DNA from: Sulfurimonas sp.
GTDB taxonomy: Bacteria; Campylobacterota; Campylobacteria; Campylobacterales; Sulfurimonadaceae
Assembly (NCBI GenBank): GCA_021732045.1
Contig: JAKFWK010000003.1
Location: forward strand, 1-64,000
Reading direction: 5' to 3'
Length of the DNA stretch: 64,000 nt
The notes beneath the pieces were generated by a model. It searched no databases, was not told the origin of the DNA, and saw only the letters and a list, made by a program, of their open reading frames with translations. Shown piece after piece: positions 30,160-38,840 of this stretch (the first letter of the stretch is position 1; every line of letters starts with the position of its first letter). The translations under genes were made by a program, and so were the position numbers.

Positions 30160-31031
30160 TATGAGTTTCTCAGTTCTTTGTAGTCTGTCGGTATTGTAAA
30201 ATCTTCAGCTTTTATAGGTGCATCATAAAGACCGTGCTTGTAGCCTAGTTCAAAAAGTTTGTTTATAGCGCGGTACTGGATTTCACTTAACGAAATTGAG
30301 TCATCGTTTGCATACAGTTCTAAGTATTTTTCCAAAGTTTTTGCATCTATGCGAACCAAATCTCTCTCTAATAGCATTTGAGATAATTTTTCTTTGTGCT
30401 CTCTCGCGACTCTAACTGCTTTTGTTAGAGTTTCTTCATAGGTAATAGCCTTATTTAAGGGGATAGAGCGGATAATTGCCATGCCACCAAGAGGAAGAGG
30501 AAGTTCATCTCCTGCTAGTTCTTGCCAGATATCCCACATCTCTCGCTCTACTTCAAGTTCATTGCCGTAAGTTAAAATGCTCTCATGAATCAAAACACCA
30601 GCATCGACAACCCCATCAAGAACAGCCTGTTCAATCTCTAAAAAGTTCATATAAGTAACTCTTGCATCTGGGTATGCTATGCGAAAAAGCATGGCGTTCG
30701 TGGTCTCTTTTCCACTAAGGGCAACTTTGAAATTTCTCTTTAGTGTCACGCCTTTTCTTTTAATAATTTTTGGTCCATAGCCCTCGCCAAAGCTTACAGC
30801 GGTTCGAAGCAGAGCATAATTATCTCTTATGTGCGGATATAGAGCAAAACTTATGGCAACAATTTCGTAGCTACTTGAGAGAGCTTTTTCATTTAAAGTC
30901 TGAATATCTTCGGCAATATTCTCAAATGTAACACCATCCATATCAACCCATCCAAATTTAATGGCATAGTACATAAAGATATCATCAGCGTCTGGAGAGT
31001 GTGCAATAAGGGTTTTTTTCAAGTTTTTCAT
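30159..31031 (-). CDS. mqnD: 1,4-dihydroxy-6-naphthoate synthase (futalosine menaquinone pathway)
   Basis: MqnD acts late in the futalosine route to menaquinone, converting cyclic de-hypoxanthine futalosine. The 290-residue protein shows HSPDADDIFMYYAI at the start, a periplasmic-binding-protein-like fold without signal peptide, and LPLPLGG in the second half. MqnA is a homologue, but the HSPDADD start fits MqnD better. First gene of the mqnD-fliQ-murB unit, divergent from recA. Confidence 0.85.
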   Translation of the reverse strand: MKNLKKTLIAHSPDADDIFMYYAIKFGWVDMDGVTFENIAEDIQTLNEKALSSSYEIVAISFALYPHIRDNYALLRTAVSFGEGYGPKIIKRKGVTLKRNFKVALSGKETTNAMLFRIAYPDARVTYMNFLEIEQAVLDGVVDAGVLIHESILTYGNELEVEREMWDIWQELAGDELPLPLGGMAIIRSIPLNKAITYEETLTKAVRVAREHKEKLSQMLLERDLVRIDAKTLEKYLELYANDDSISLSEIQYRAINKLFELGYKHGLYDAPIKAEDFTIPTDYKELRNS

Positions 31032-31083
31032 CCATTATTAGTATTAGCTAAATTTTAACCAAATAAGGATAAAATCTCACTAA

Positions 31084-31107
31084 TTTATATAGGAATTTCT
31101 ATATAAA
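31084..31107. promoter_or_regulatory. Inverted repeat in the mqnD-recA divergent region
   Basis: TTTATATAG and CTATATAAA form a perfect 9-bp inverted repeat around GAATTT, about halfway between the divergent starts. A -10-like TACAAT for recA follows at 31162-31167. It could be an operator or simply AT-rich promoter sequence. Confidence 0.3.
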
Positions 31108-31196
31108 AAAAGATAAATATGACAATTTGCAATATTTTTTAACCAATGTCATAAATTAACATACAATAGTCTAAATTTAAAATAAGTGAGTCCAAA

Positions 31197-32237
31197 ATGG
31201 ATGCAAATAAACAAAAATCATTAGACTTGGCAATGAAACAGATAGACAAAGCATTTGGAAAAGGTGCTTTAATGAGACTTGGCGACAAAGAGATAGTGCC
31301 TATTGAGTCAATTAGTACTGGCTCACTTGGGCTGGATTTAGCTCTTGGCATTGGTGGCGTTCCTCAGGGAAGAGTGATTGAAATTTATGGACCTGAGAGT
31401 TCTGGTAAAACAACTTTAGCTCTTCAGATAACAGCAGAGTGTCAAAAAGCTGGTGGGGTTTGTGCGTTTATAGATGCAGAGCATGCTCTTGATGTTATTT
31501 ATGCCAGAAATCTTGGTGTCGATATAGACAATCTTCTTGTTTCTCAGCCGGATTACGGAGAACAGGCTCTTGACATTGTTGAGACAATTGCAAGAAGTGG
31601 AGCAGTTGATCTAATAGTAATTGACTCGGTTGCAGCGCTTACACCAAAATCTGAAATTGAGGGCGAAATGTCTGATCAGAATGTAGGAGTTCAAGCTAGG
31701 CTTATGTCAAAAGCACTTCGTAAATTGACTGGTATTTTACACAAGATGAACTGTACTGTTATATTTATTAACCAGATCCGTATGAAAATCGGTATGATGG
31801 GCTATGGTTCTCCGGAGACAACAACTGGTGGGAACGCGCTTAAATTTTACGCATCGGTTAGAATTGATGTAAGACGAATAGCATCACTTAAACAGGGCGA
31901 GAATAACATCGGCAATCGTGTTAAAGCAAAAGTTATAAAAAATAAAGTCGCACCTCCATTTCGTCAGGCAGAGTTTGATATAATGTTTGGCGAAGGTATT
32001 TCAAAAGAGGGCGAACTAGTCGATTATGGCGTCAAGCTTGATATCATAGATAAAAGTGGCGCATGGTTCTCTTATGAAGATATAAAATTAGGTCAAGGGC
32101 GTGAAAATGTCAAGGCTAAGTTCAAAGAAGAACCAGCTTTAGCTCGAGAGATTGAAGAGAAGATAAAAACTGCCATGGGCATGAATAATATTATGATTAT
32201 GGGCAGTGCTGACATCGAAGAAGAAGAAGAACAATAG
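31197..32237 (+). CDS. recA: Recombinase RecA
   Basis: RecA drives homologous recombination and repair. The Walker A is at 65-73 (GPESSGKTT), Walker B is [10 protein letters not shown], and the DNA-binding loop regions [21 protein letters not shown] and [16 protein letters not shown] are intact. The length is 346 residues with an acidic tail. eno follows after 22 nt. I see no LexA box, in line with the absence of a classical SOS response in this phylum. Confidence 0.98.
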   Translation: MDANKQKSLDLAMKQIDKAFGKGALMRLGDKEIVPIESISTGSLGLDLALGIGGVPQGRVIEIYGPESSGKTTLALQITAECQKAGGVCAFIDAEHALDVIYARNLGVDIDNLLVSQPDYGEQALDIVETIARSGAVDLIVIDSVAALTPKSEIEGEMSDQNVGVQARLMSKALRKLTGILHKMNCTVIFINQIRMKIGMMGYGSPETTTGGNALKFYASVRIDVRRIASLKQGENNIGNRVKAKVIKNKVAPPFRQAEFDIMFGEGISKEGELVDYGVKLDIIDKSGAWFSYEDIKLGQGRENVKAKFKEEPALAREIEEKIKTAMGMNNIMIMGSADIEEEEEQ

Positions 32238-32259
32238 ATAGAAAATAAAAGGCGGACAA

Positions 32260-33528
32260 ATGATATTTATAGATAGCGTAAGTGCAATTGAAGTTATGGA
32301 CTCTCGAGGAAATCCGACAGTTAAAACAACAGTAGAGTTGAGTGATGGAACAAGAGAGAGTGCAATTGTACCCTCGGGGGCAAGTACTGGCAAAAGAGAA
32401 GCACTAGAGCTTCGTGATGGTGGCAGTAGATATATGGGGAAGGGCGTTTTAAAGGCAGTTGAAAATGTAAACTCTCAGATCTCTGATGCACTTATTGGCC
32501 TCTCGCCTTTTAATCAAGCCATAATTGATGCGATTATGAAAGAGCTAGATGGAACTGATAACTATGAAAACTTAGGGGCAAACGCGGTTCTTGGCGCATC
32601 TATGGCAGTGGCTCGTGCAGCAGCAACAAGCCTAGGAATCCCACTTTATCGCTATCTGGGGGGCGCTAATGCCATGGTTGTTCCTGTCCCTATGCTAAAT
32701 ATCATAAATGGTGGAAGTCACGCTGATAACTCTGTAGATTTTCAAGAGTATATGATTATGCCTATTGGTTTTGAAGATTTTGCAACTGCACTTCAAGCGT
32801 CTGCCGAGGTTTATCACAACCTAAAAGCAATACTAAAGACAAGAAAACATAATACTGCGCTTGGTGACGAGGGCGGTTTTGCTCCAGACTTAGGTTCAAA
32901 TGAAGAGCCAATCCAAATCATTATGGAAGCGATAGAAAAAGCAGGATATAGAGCTGGAGGGCAGATTGCAATAGCACTTGATGTAGCCGCTAGTGAGCTT
33001 GTAGCTGATGGTGGATATAGACTTGATAGTGAAAATCGTACAGTTACTTCTGCACAACTAGTAGATTATTATGTTGATTTATGTTCTAAATATCCAATTG
33101 TATCTATAGAAGATGGACTTAGTGAAGACGATTGGGATGGATGGAAGCTTTTAACTGAAAAATTAGGAGACAAAATTCAGCTTGTTGGAGATGATCTCTT
33201 TGTGACAAATGCAACTATTTTAAATGAAGGAATTCAAAAGAATATTGCAAACTCTATCCTTATTAAACCAAACCAAATTGGTTCAGTTAGCGAGACAATG
33301 CAGACAGTTCGTCTTGCCCAAAGAAATGGCTATAAGTGCGTTATGAGCCATCGTTCAGGAGAGAGTGAAGATGCTTTTATAGCTGATTTTGCTGTTGCGC
33401 TAAATTGTGGTGAGATTAAAACAGGCTCAACTGCAAGAGGCGAGAGGACTGCAAAATACAACCGTCTTTTAGAGATAGAAAATGAAATTGCTTATGGCGA
33501 ATACTTAGGTTCAACACTTTTTAGATAA
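32260..33528 (+). CDS. eno: Enolase
   Basis: Enolase interconverts 2-phosphoglycerate and phosphoenolpyruvate. Conserved blocks are [15 protein letters not shown], the magnesium ligands around [19 protein letters not shown] and [10 protein letters not shown], catalytic lysine in [11 protein letters not shown], and [10 protein letters not shown]. The length is 422 residues. It lies in a recA-eno-divIC-like-AMIN series that matches the order I remember from Campylobacter jejuni. Confidence 0.98.
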   Translation: MIFIDSVSAIEVMDSRGNPTVKTTVELSDGTRESAIVPSGASTGKREALELRDGGSRYMGKGVLKAVENVNSQISDALIGLSPFNQAIIDAIMKELDGTDNYENLGANAVLGASMAVARAAATSLGIPLYRYLGGANAMVVPVPMLNIINGGSHADNSVDFQEYMIMPIGFEDFATALQASAEVYHNLKAILKTRKHNTALGDEGGFAPDLGSNEEPIQIIMEAIEKAGYRAGGQIAIALDVAASELVADGGYRLDSENRTVTSAQLVDYYVDLCSKYPIVSIEDGLSEDDWDGWKLLTEKLGDKIQLVGDDLFVTNATILNEGIQKNIANSILIKPNQIGSVSETMQTVRLAQRNGYKCVMSHRSGESEDAFIADFAVALNCGEIKTGSTARGERTAKYNRLLEIENEIAYGEYLGSTLFR

Positions 33529-33536
33529 GAGACAGT

Positions 33537-33815
33537 ATGGCAATTGAAGAACTACTAGAAAAGTATGATGAGCCTCAAAGCATAACACAAAAATATCTTG
33601 GGCTCTCTCTTTACAAATTTCTAGTTCTTACTTTTGCTGTCTTAGTAATTGGTATATACCTAGGTATTATATTTTATGGAACAAACTCACTAGAGATTCT
33701 TTTTGGATTACAAGATTATCAAGAGTACCTCCAATCTGAAATACATAGATTAAAAAACGAAAATGCAGAACTGCAAAGAGAGTATTTTGAGCTAAAAGAG
33801 ATCTCTGCTAAATAA
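33537..33815 (+). CDS. FtsB/DivIC-like septum formation protein
   Basis: The 92-residue protein has a short cytosolic start, one membrane helix (FLVLTFAVLVIGIYLGIIFYG, about 29-49) and a coiled coil (YLQSEIHRLKNENAELQREYFELKE). This is the architecture of FtsB/DivIC, which bridge early and late divisome proteins. It begins 8 nt after eno. Homology is by architecture, since these proteins are poorly conserved. Confidence 0.75.
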   Translation: MAIEELLEKYDEPQSITQKYLGLSLYKFLVLTFAVLVIGIYLGIIFYGTNSLEILFGLQDYQEYLQSEIHRLKNENAELQREYFELKEISAK

Positions 33816-33950
33816 TTAAATTTGCATAGCAAGATATTTTCAACATTTTTTTCGCTTTTATTCCCTCTTTTTTTAATATATAAGAACTCTATTAGCTAAG
33901 TTGGGCATAATATCTATTGATTTACAATAATATTTTAAATAGGCTCTATT

Positions 33951-34667
33951 TTGATTAAAACTTTACTTGCGACTCTGCTATTCTTGTCTGCTTTAGACGC
34001 CAGAGAAAACCCATTTTTTCCATCAACTGTTGAAACAGATACACCATTTACATCAAATGAAAATAGGAACAAAGAACCACTCAGAAGAGCGGCAATCTCT
34101 ATACCTGCTGAAGCTAGAGTGCTCCAAAAAGTTACAATAGAGTATAAAAATCTTGATGGATCTATCCAGACAAAAAGTATAAATCTTGATAACTCCATTG
34201 ACTGGCATCTTCCTATTTTTATATCCCAAAGCTACAGTACTTCAATTTTAAATAGTTCAACAACTGAACAAAAAAATAAAAAAAATAGCACTAAAGTACT
34301 TTCAGAAGAAATAAACACCACAGCAATACATACAAAAAAGGAGAGTAATAAAGCAGAAAAAATATCTAAAAAAAATAAAATTTCTACTGGAAATATAGAT
34401 TTTGTAACAAATGATAAAAAGATAAAAATAATAACAAAAGACTCAATGATAAGAAATTTTATATTAACAAATCCAAACAGAATTGTTGCTGACTTTAGTA
34501 CGACTCTTGATGTAAAAAATGAAACAAGAAAAGTTTCGGGTCCCATTTTTAAAGCAGTTAAAATTGGAAATCACGGAGATTTTTATAGAACAGTAATAGA
34601 ACTTGATGGAAATTATAAATACACTCAATATAAAACAAATAGTGGTTATGAGTTTGCTCTTTATTAA
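33951..34667 (+). CDS. AMIN-domain periplasmic protein (CgpA-like)
   Basis: The product starts with a signal peptide (IKTLLATLLFLSALDA), followed by a low-complexity Ser/Lys/Asn linker and a C-terminal AMIN-like domain (about 150-238: IKIITKDSMIRNFILTNPNRIVADF ... VKIGNHGDFYRTVIELDG). AMIN domains bind peptidoglycan or localise proteins at the septum. The start is TTG at 33951; no ATG gives the signal peptide. In C. jejuni the gene at this place is, from memory, the glycoprotein CgpA. Confidence 0.8.
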   Translation: MIKTLLATLLFLSALDARENPFFPSTVETDTPFTSNENRNKEPLRRAAISIPAEARVLQKVTIEYKNLDGSIQTKSINLDNSIDWHLPIFISQSYSTSILNSSTTEQKNKKNSTKVLSEEINTTAIHTKKESNKAEKISKKNKISTGNIDFVTNDKKIKIITKDSMIRNFILTNPNRIVADFSTTLDVKNETRKVSGPIFKAVKIGNHGDFYRTVIELDGNYKYTQYKTNSGYEFALY

Positions 34668-34724
34668 TTTTGTTAGCATAAATATTTTGTTACAATTAAA
34701 AGTTTAAATGAAAGGAAATTTAAA

Positions 34725-35039
34725 ATGTTAAAAAAATCTTTATTAATTGTAACTGTTGCATCTATCTTGTTTTTTAGTGGATGTTCTAATAGAATCGCAA
34801 ATACACCAGCAGTAATGTCTTATGATGGAAGTTCTGTAGATTACTCAAAGATTGACCAGATGAAGGTCTCAAAAGTTTGCAAGTATGTTACTGACGCAAG
34901 TGGAGATACAACGATTGTTGCTGCCGCAAAAGCAGCAGGAATATCTAAAATAAAGCATGTTGATAACTCATACGAGTATAGCACTTTCTTGTTTTGGAGT
35001 AGTGGACACAAAAACTGTGTAACTGTTTATGGAGAGTAA
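34725..35039 (+). CDS. TRL-like lipoprotein
   Basis: The 104-residue product has a lipoprotein signal (ILFFSGCSN, lipidated cysteine at about residue 20). It ends in CKYVTDASGDTTIVAAAKAAGISKIKHVD and a C-terminal cysteine. The repeated pattern around DTTIVAAAKAAGI is that of the TRL-like lipoprotein family, whose function is unknown. AAAGGAAAT precedes the ATG. Confidence 0.75.
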   Translation: MLKKSLLIVTVASILFFSGCSNRIANTPAVMSYDGSSVDYSKIDQMKVSKVCKYVTDASGDTTIVAAAKAAGISKIKHVDNSYEYSTFLFWSSGHKNCVTVYGE

Positions 35040-35091
35040 TTAATTTAGGCTTCTCCGCAAATAGTCTCTGCCTTTTATGGGGCAGTTACTA

Positions 35092-36918
35092 TTAGAAATA
35101 GTAGTTAAGATTTACTCTAAAACTATCATCACTCCGCTTTTTATTGTTTAACAGCCTATCCTTAAATTCATATCCAAACTGCACTTGACTGTTTTTAGAG
35201 CTTCTGAAGCCTTGTATGATTGTGAAAATATTTTGTTCAAATCCGCTGTCATAAAATCTTTTTGTGGCTTCAAGCTTTGTATTTGAGAAGTTATATTTGT
35301 CAACAATCAGACCAATGCTTCCACCAATTGCGGCTTTGAAGCCATTGTCATAATAAAAAAGTGGATCAACCATCATATATGTATAGGCTGATTTTCCTCC
35401 ATAGTTTGCTCCAGCACCAACAGTTCCGCTAAAGTTAGTTTTGTGGTTTGTTAAATCCTTGTCCCATCCAAATTTTGTCCTCCATGAGAAGTTGCTAAAA
35501 AATTTGCTCTGTTGGGCAAGGGAGGCAATTGAGAGAAGCGTTAGTTTTTCTAGCTCGGTTTTGTTCCCAGTTTTGGAAAGTTCAAAATCTAAAAATTCTA
35601 TCTGCGTGCCTCTAAAGTAGCCAACATTACTATCTGTTAAGTCATGATATGCTGGACGGACACCTAGGTAGGCTATCCCTCTGCCTTCTCTTAAGCCAGC
35701 ACCAACTATCGCTCTTATCGCTCTATGCCCATTGATTGGATTCTCTGGGGGAGTCACGCTAATAATATCGCCTTGTTTAAGAGTTGCTCTAGCTTTTGAG
35801 AGTTCATGGAATCGCTTAATATAACTTTTTTCATCTATTTTATTTTTACTTCGTTTGTATTGGAGCAGCTCTATTGAGGCTTCTAAAATATACTTTTTTT
35901 GTTGCGCATCGATTGTCTCATCATTAATTACACTATTTACTTCAATCTTTAAATCAGATAGAAGCATCGGTAGTTTTATATCTCTCTCTAAAATAAGTTC
36001 TTCGTATTTTAGAAGTAGTGTTCTTTTTGATGGTCTATAAGATTTATTGGTAACTATATTTTCATCTTGAACCACTTGAACAGTCTCAAATGGAATTACC
36101 TGAAAGTTAAATTTTTCTCTTAGATGAAGAGTCGGTCGTGCAACTTCTAAAAACCAAAGCATATTGTAAGAGCAGTTTTGTGTGAAGAAATAGTAGTATG
36201 AACGGGTTTCATTAAGCTCCCAGATATGCCTAACCATAGCCATAGTCTCCTCTTTACTTAAGTCTAAATCATACTCCCAAATGTCTCTTTGTTCACTATC
36301 TCTGTACTCTTTTAACTTCTCATAGTAAGGCATTAGCGAATATTTACCAAAGTATCCACCAAAAAGACCTTTTATGGCAAAAAGAGCCGCATTTTCCTTA
36401 TCTGGATCTGCATCGGCTGCATAGTTCACTGCGTAAGATAGGAGTTTTGAGTCATATTGTGAGTTTACGCGTAAAAATGTGTGACCAAACATTGATGCCG
36501 GTGAATTTACATGTGCCGCTGGAAAAACAAGAGTTATAGATTTTGGGTTTAGAGTCTGCACTATTTTATCATACTCAGCACAATCAACTTTTGGTAAATC
36601 AGTCATATTTAGGCTCTCTTGAAGCCAGATTTTCCTTGCTGGGAATTTACATGCAGTTGAGTTATCATCAAAGCTTACCTCATTTAACAGAGCGTCTATT
36701 GTGGCATTTAGCTCACTACCAGAATCGTACTTGCCGTCTTGTGCTAAAAAAAATCTTTTATCATCTATCTCGCTAACGCCATTTTTTATATGAAGAAGTA
36801 GTTGCCAATATCTTGATTGTGCGAGATTTAACTCATCTGCTTTTTGTTTGTAATCTTTAGTTGAAGAGAAGAGGAGGGTTGCGCAAAAAAATATAAAAAT
36901 AGTGATTTTAAATAAAAT
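35092..36918 (-). CDS. DUF4105 envelope protein with apparent ATT start
   Basis: The first ATG (36606) lies inside the conserved domain. The frame continues upstream to a TAG at 36930-36928 with CKFPARKIWL, a family hallmark, in the added part. No ATG, GTG or TTG occurs there. ATT at 36918 lies 7 nt after AGGA and would start MLFKITIFIFFCATLLFSS, a good signal peptide. The product is then 608 residues: a helical N-terminal region, the DUF4105 part (SITLVFPAAHVNSPASMFGH, TQNCSYNMLWFL), and a beta-rich C-terminus ending in NYYF like an outer-membrane barrel. Function is unknown. Confidence 0.8.
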   Translation of the reverse strand: MLFKITIFIFFCATLLFSSTKDYKQKADELNLAQSRYWQLLLHIKNGVSEIDDKRFFLAQDGKYDSGSELNATIDALLNEVSFDDNSTACKFPARKIWLQESLNMTDLPKVDCAEYDKIVQTLNPKSITLVFPAAHVNSPASMFGHTFLRVNSQYDSKLLSYAVNYAADADPDKENAALFAIKGLFGGYFGKYSLMPYYEKLKEYRDSEQRDIWEYDLDLSKEETMAMVRHIWELNETRSYYYFFTQNCSYNMLWFLEVARPTLHLREKFNFQVIPFETVQVVQDENIVTNKSYRPSKRTLLLKYEELILERDIKLPMLLSDLKIEVNSVINDETIDAQQKKYILEASIELLQYKRSKNKIDEKSYIKRFHELSKARATLKQGDIISVTPPENPINGHRAIRAIVGAGLREGRGIAYLGVRPAYHDLTDSNVGYFRGTQIEFLDFELSKTGNKTELEKLTLLSIASLAQQSKFFSNFSWRTKFGWDKDLTNHKTNFSGTVGAGANYGGKSAYTYMMVDPLFYYDNGFKAAIGGSIGLIVDKYNFSNTKLEATKRFYDSGFEQNIFTIIQGFRSSKNSQVQFGYEFKDRLLNNKKRSDDSFRVNLNYYF

Positions 36919-36961
36919 ATTAGATTCCTAAATTGATGTAAAAAAGAGAGCTAAGTTCTAA

Positions 36962-36986
36962 CACTCAAGCAATTTTAGCTTGAGTG
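36962..36986 (-). terminator. Hairpin after the DUF3015 gene
   Basis: CACTCAAGC and GCTTGAGTG form a perfect 9-bp stem with a 7-nt loop, 6 bases past the DUF3015 stop. The T-run (AGATTTTTAT) is on the plus-strand side, so termination of the minus-strand transcript would be weak. It may instead stabilise the mRNA end or separate this gene from the DUF4105 gene downstream. Confidence 0.6.
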
Positions 36987-36992
36987 AGATTT

Positions 36993-37439
36993 TTATATAG
37001 AAGTTATAGAGATGTTATCTAGAACATCAGCCATTTTTACATTTTGGCTTGTGTAGATTTTGTTATAGTTTTCTTGAAGTGATGCAGAAAAAGCAACTTT
37101 ATCTGATACACTTAAAAGTTCGGCCAAAGTATCAATACTCTCGCCATGCCCGATAGCTATCTCTTTTGCTAGTTGATCCATATTTGAAGCAACAAACTCT
37201 TGAACTTGTTTGTTCATAACAAATTGAGTTTTTTTACATCCAAGCGTTCCAGAAGTGATACCAAAAGTTTGATTTCCAAAAATACCATTTGTTGTAGCTT
37301 GAAGTGCCAACATGATTGCAGTAGAATCATCTTTAATAATCAAAGAACCAAGTCCACAACCAGTTTGGTTGTTTACATTTGCCACAAGAGACGACGAGAG
37401 AGCAATAATCGCTGCAATACTTACTAAAATTTTTTTCAT
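36993..37439 (-). CDS. DUF3015 exported protein
   Basis: The 148-residue protein has a signal peptide ending near SLVAN, then NQTGCGLGSLII, GNQTFGITSGTLGCKK and a helical C-terminal half (FVASNMDQLAKEIAIGHGESIDTLAELL). The GCGLG...GTLGC arrangement is typical of DUF3015. Two conserved cysteines could form a periplasmic disulfide. Function is unknown. CCTAAAGAT-rich spacing separates it from the SYLF gene upstream. Confidence 0.85.
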   Translation of the reverse strand: MKKILVSIAAIIALSSSLVANVNNQTGCGLGSLIIKDDSTAIMLALQATTNGIFGNQTFGITSGTLGCKKTQFVMNKQVQEFVASNMDQLAKEIAIGHGESIDTLAELLSVSDKVAFSASLQENYNKIYTSQNVKMADVLDNISITSI

Positions 37440-37490
37440 TTAAACTCCTAAAGATAAGATAGTTGTATTTTATGATTCGTTAGCTTAAAA

Positions 37491-37514
37491 CAAGTTCTTT
37501 AGAAAAAAAACTTG
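37491..37514 (-). terminator. Terminator of the SYLF gene
   Basis: Read on the minus strand, CAAGTT and AACTTG close a stem that extends to about ten pairs with one G-U, followed by TTTT. It begins two bases after the SYLF stop codon. Confidence 0.65.
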
Positions 37515-37515
37515 C

Positions 37516-38100
37516 TTAATTCAAGTCGCTATCTATCCAATATTTCGTCCCCTGAATTGTTGCCTGAGCTGCGAGACCATTTTGTGTTAGTTTGTAGAGT
37601 TTAACTCCAGGAGCTATGGTAATAGCACCATTGATTTCTCCACCAGTTTCGCCATATTTTGCAGCTAAATCAGCTTGTGCGTTTGCTTCCCATCCTGCAT
37701 TTATAAATGACTCATATACCGCTCTGTTTTCAAATAAAAATACAATTCTAAAATCCTTAACGCCAAGCCCAATGCCAAGCCCTCCGGAGCCCATGTTCAT
37801 ATATGTGTTTATTCCTGTTCTGTTGTTATGTGCCATCCCTTTGCCACCCTCGGCAGAGAGGAGTATAAGATTTACCCCAACGTTTGTAAAAGTTGCATAT
37901 CCATAAGCATGATTTAGAATTTCTTGTGATTTTGGGTCATAGTTAAATAGTAGTTGAAGTGTCTCATTACCTGTTTTGATTCTCTCTACTCTAGCTTCAA
38001 TCTTCTCCTTAAAAAGCTCTTTTTTAGTTTTCCCATCCCAAAACCCAGAGAAAAATACAAGAGCAAGAGCAAGAGCAATAATTACTTTAAGATGTTTCAT
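37516..38100 (-). CDS. SYLF-domain (YSC84-like) lipid-binding protein
   Basis: The 194-residue protein has an N-terminal signal or anchor (VIIALALALVFFSGFW) and the SYLF domain: AYGYATFTNVGVNLILLSAEGGKGMAHNN, MGSGGLGIGLGVKDFRIVFLFE, and GAITIAPGVKLYKLTQNGLAAQA. Bacterial members are thought to bind phospholipid at the envelope. It is a single gene with its own terminator. Confidence 0.87.
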   Translation of the reverse strand: MKHLKVIIALALALVFFSGFWDGKTKKELFKEKIEARVERIKTGNETLQLLFNYDPKSQEILNHAYGYATFTNVGVNLILLSAEGGKGMAHNNRTGINTYMNMGSGGLGIGLGVKDFRIVFLFENRAVYESFINAGWEANAQADLAAKYGETGGEINGAITIAPGVKLYKLTQNGLAAQATIQGTKYWIDSDLN

Positions 38101-38193
38101 GATGGTGCAACCTTTAATTTATTTTAAAAAATAATATCATAATTTATTGAAAAAATTTATGCTAGTTTTATATTCAACAAAGATGTTAAAGTG

Positions 38194-38225
38194 TACAATT
38201 TTTTAATGACTGATGGTCGGTCATT
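38194..38225 (+). promoter_or_regulatory. Promoter and TetR operator of the efflux operon
   Basis: A -10-like TACAAT (38194-38199) is followed at 38205-38225 by an inverted repeat with arms AATGACTGA and TCGGTCATT (8 of 9 matched) around TGG. The palindrome covers the likely transcription start, 18 bp before the TetR gene. This is the expected layout for autorepression of the TetR-RND operon. Confidence 0.65.
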
Positions 38226-38243
38226 TATAAAGATGAGGTAAAA

Positions 38244-38840
38244 ATGGCAATTATCGTAGATAAAGTACAAAAAAAGAGAGATATTGCTCTTTCATGTAGA
38301 GATATATTTTTTGAAAATGGTATAAGAAACTTAACGATATCCCAGATAGCTAAAACCGCAGGGATTGGAAAAGGAACCATTTATGACTATTTTAGAAATA
38401 AAGATGATATTGTTTTTGAGATAGTAAATATAATGATACAAGAAAGAAACAAAACATTAGAGACTTTAATTTCTGGTACAAAATCAACAAAAGATAAAAT
38501 AAAATTATTTGGTAGTTTCTTTTATAGTGATGAAGATGCCCAGCTTAGAGGGCTCTATAAGGAATTTATATCTATTGCGCTAAGTTCTCCTGATGAGGAG
38601 ATGATAAAGTTTCAGACTGAGTGTTTTAATTTATACTATTTATGGTTTGAAAAAACAATAGAACATGCAATCAATAGTGGTGAGATAATAGCGGAGTCAA
38701 AACAGTTCTGCAAAGGTCTTTTTGTCTTTGCAGAAGGGATGTTTATATCGAGTTTGGCTACAAATGCTATTGTCAATGTTAAAGATGAGATTGACAGTTT
38801 TGTTGATGCGTTGTTTAAATTAGTGGAGGTAAAGAAATGA
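38244..38840 (+). CDS. TetR-family repressor
   Basis: The N-terminal helix-turn-helix is typical (ISQIAKTAGIGKGTIYDYFRNKDDIVFEI, about 31-60). The ligand-binding domain follows, 198 residues in all. It is the first gene of an operon with TolC-like, membrane-fusion and RND genes, overlapping the second by 4 nt. It probably represses the whole operon through the palindrome just upstream and is released by an efflux substrate. Confidence 0.92.
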   Translation: MAIIVDKVQKKRDIALSCRDIFFENGIRNLTISQIAKTAGIGKGTIYDYFRNKDDIVFEIVNIMIQERNKTLETLISGTKSTKDKIKLFGSFFYSDEDAQLRGLYKEFISIALSSPDEEMIKFQTECFNLYYLWFEKTIEHAINSGEIIAESKQFCKGLFVFAEGMFISSLATNAIVNVKDEIDSFVDALFKLVEVKK

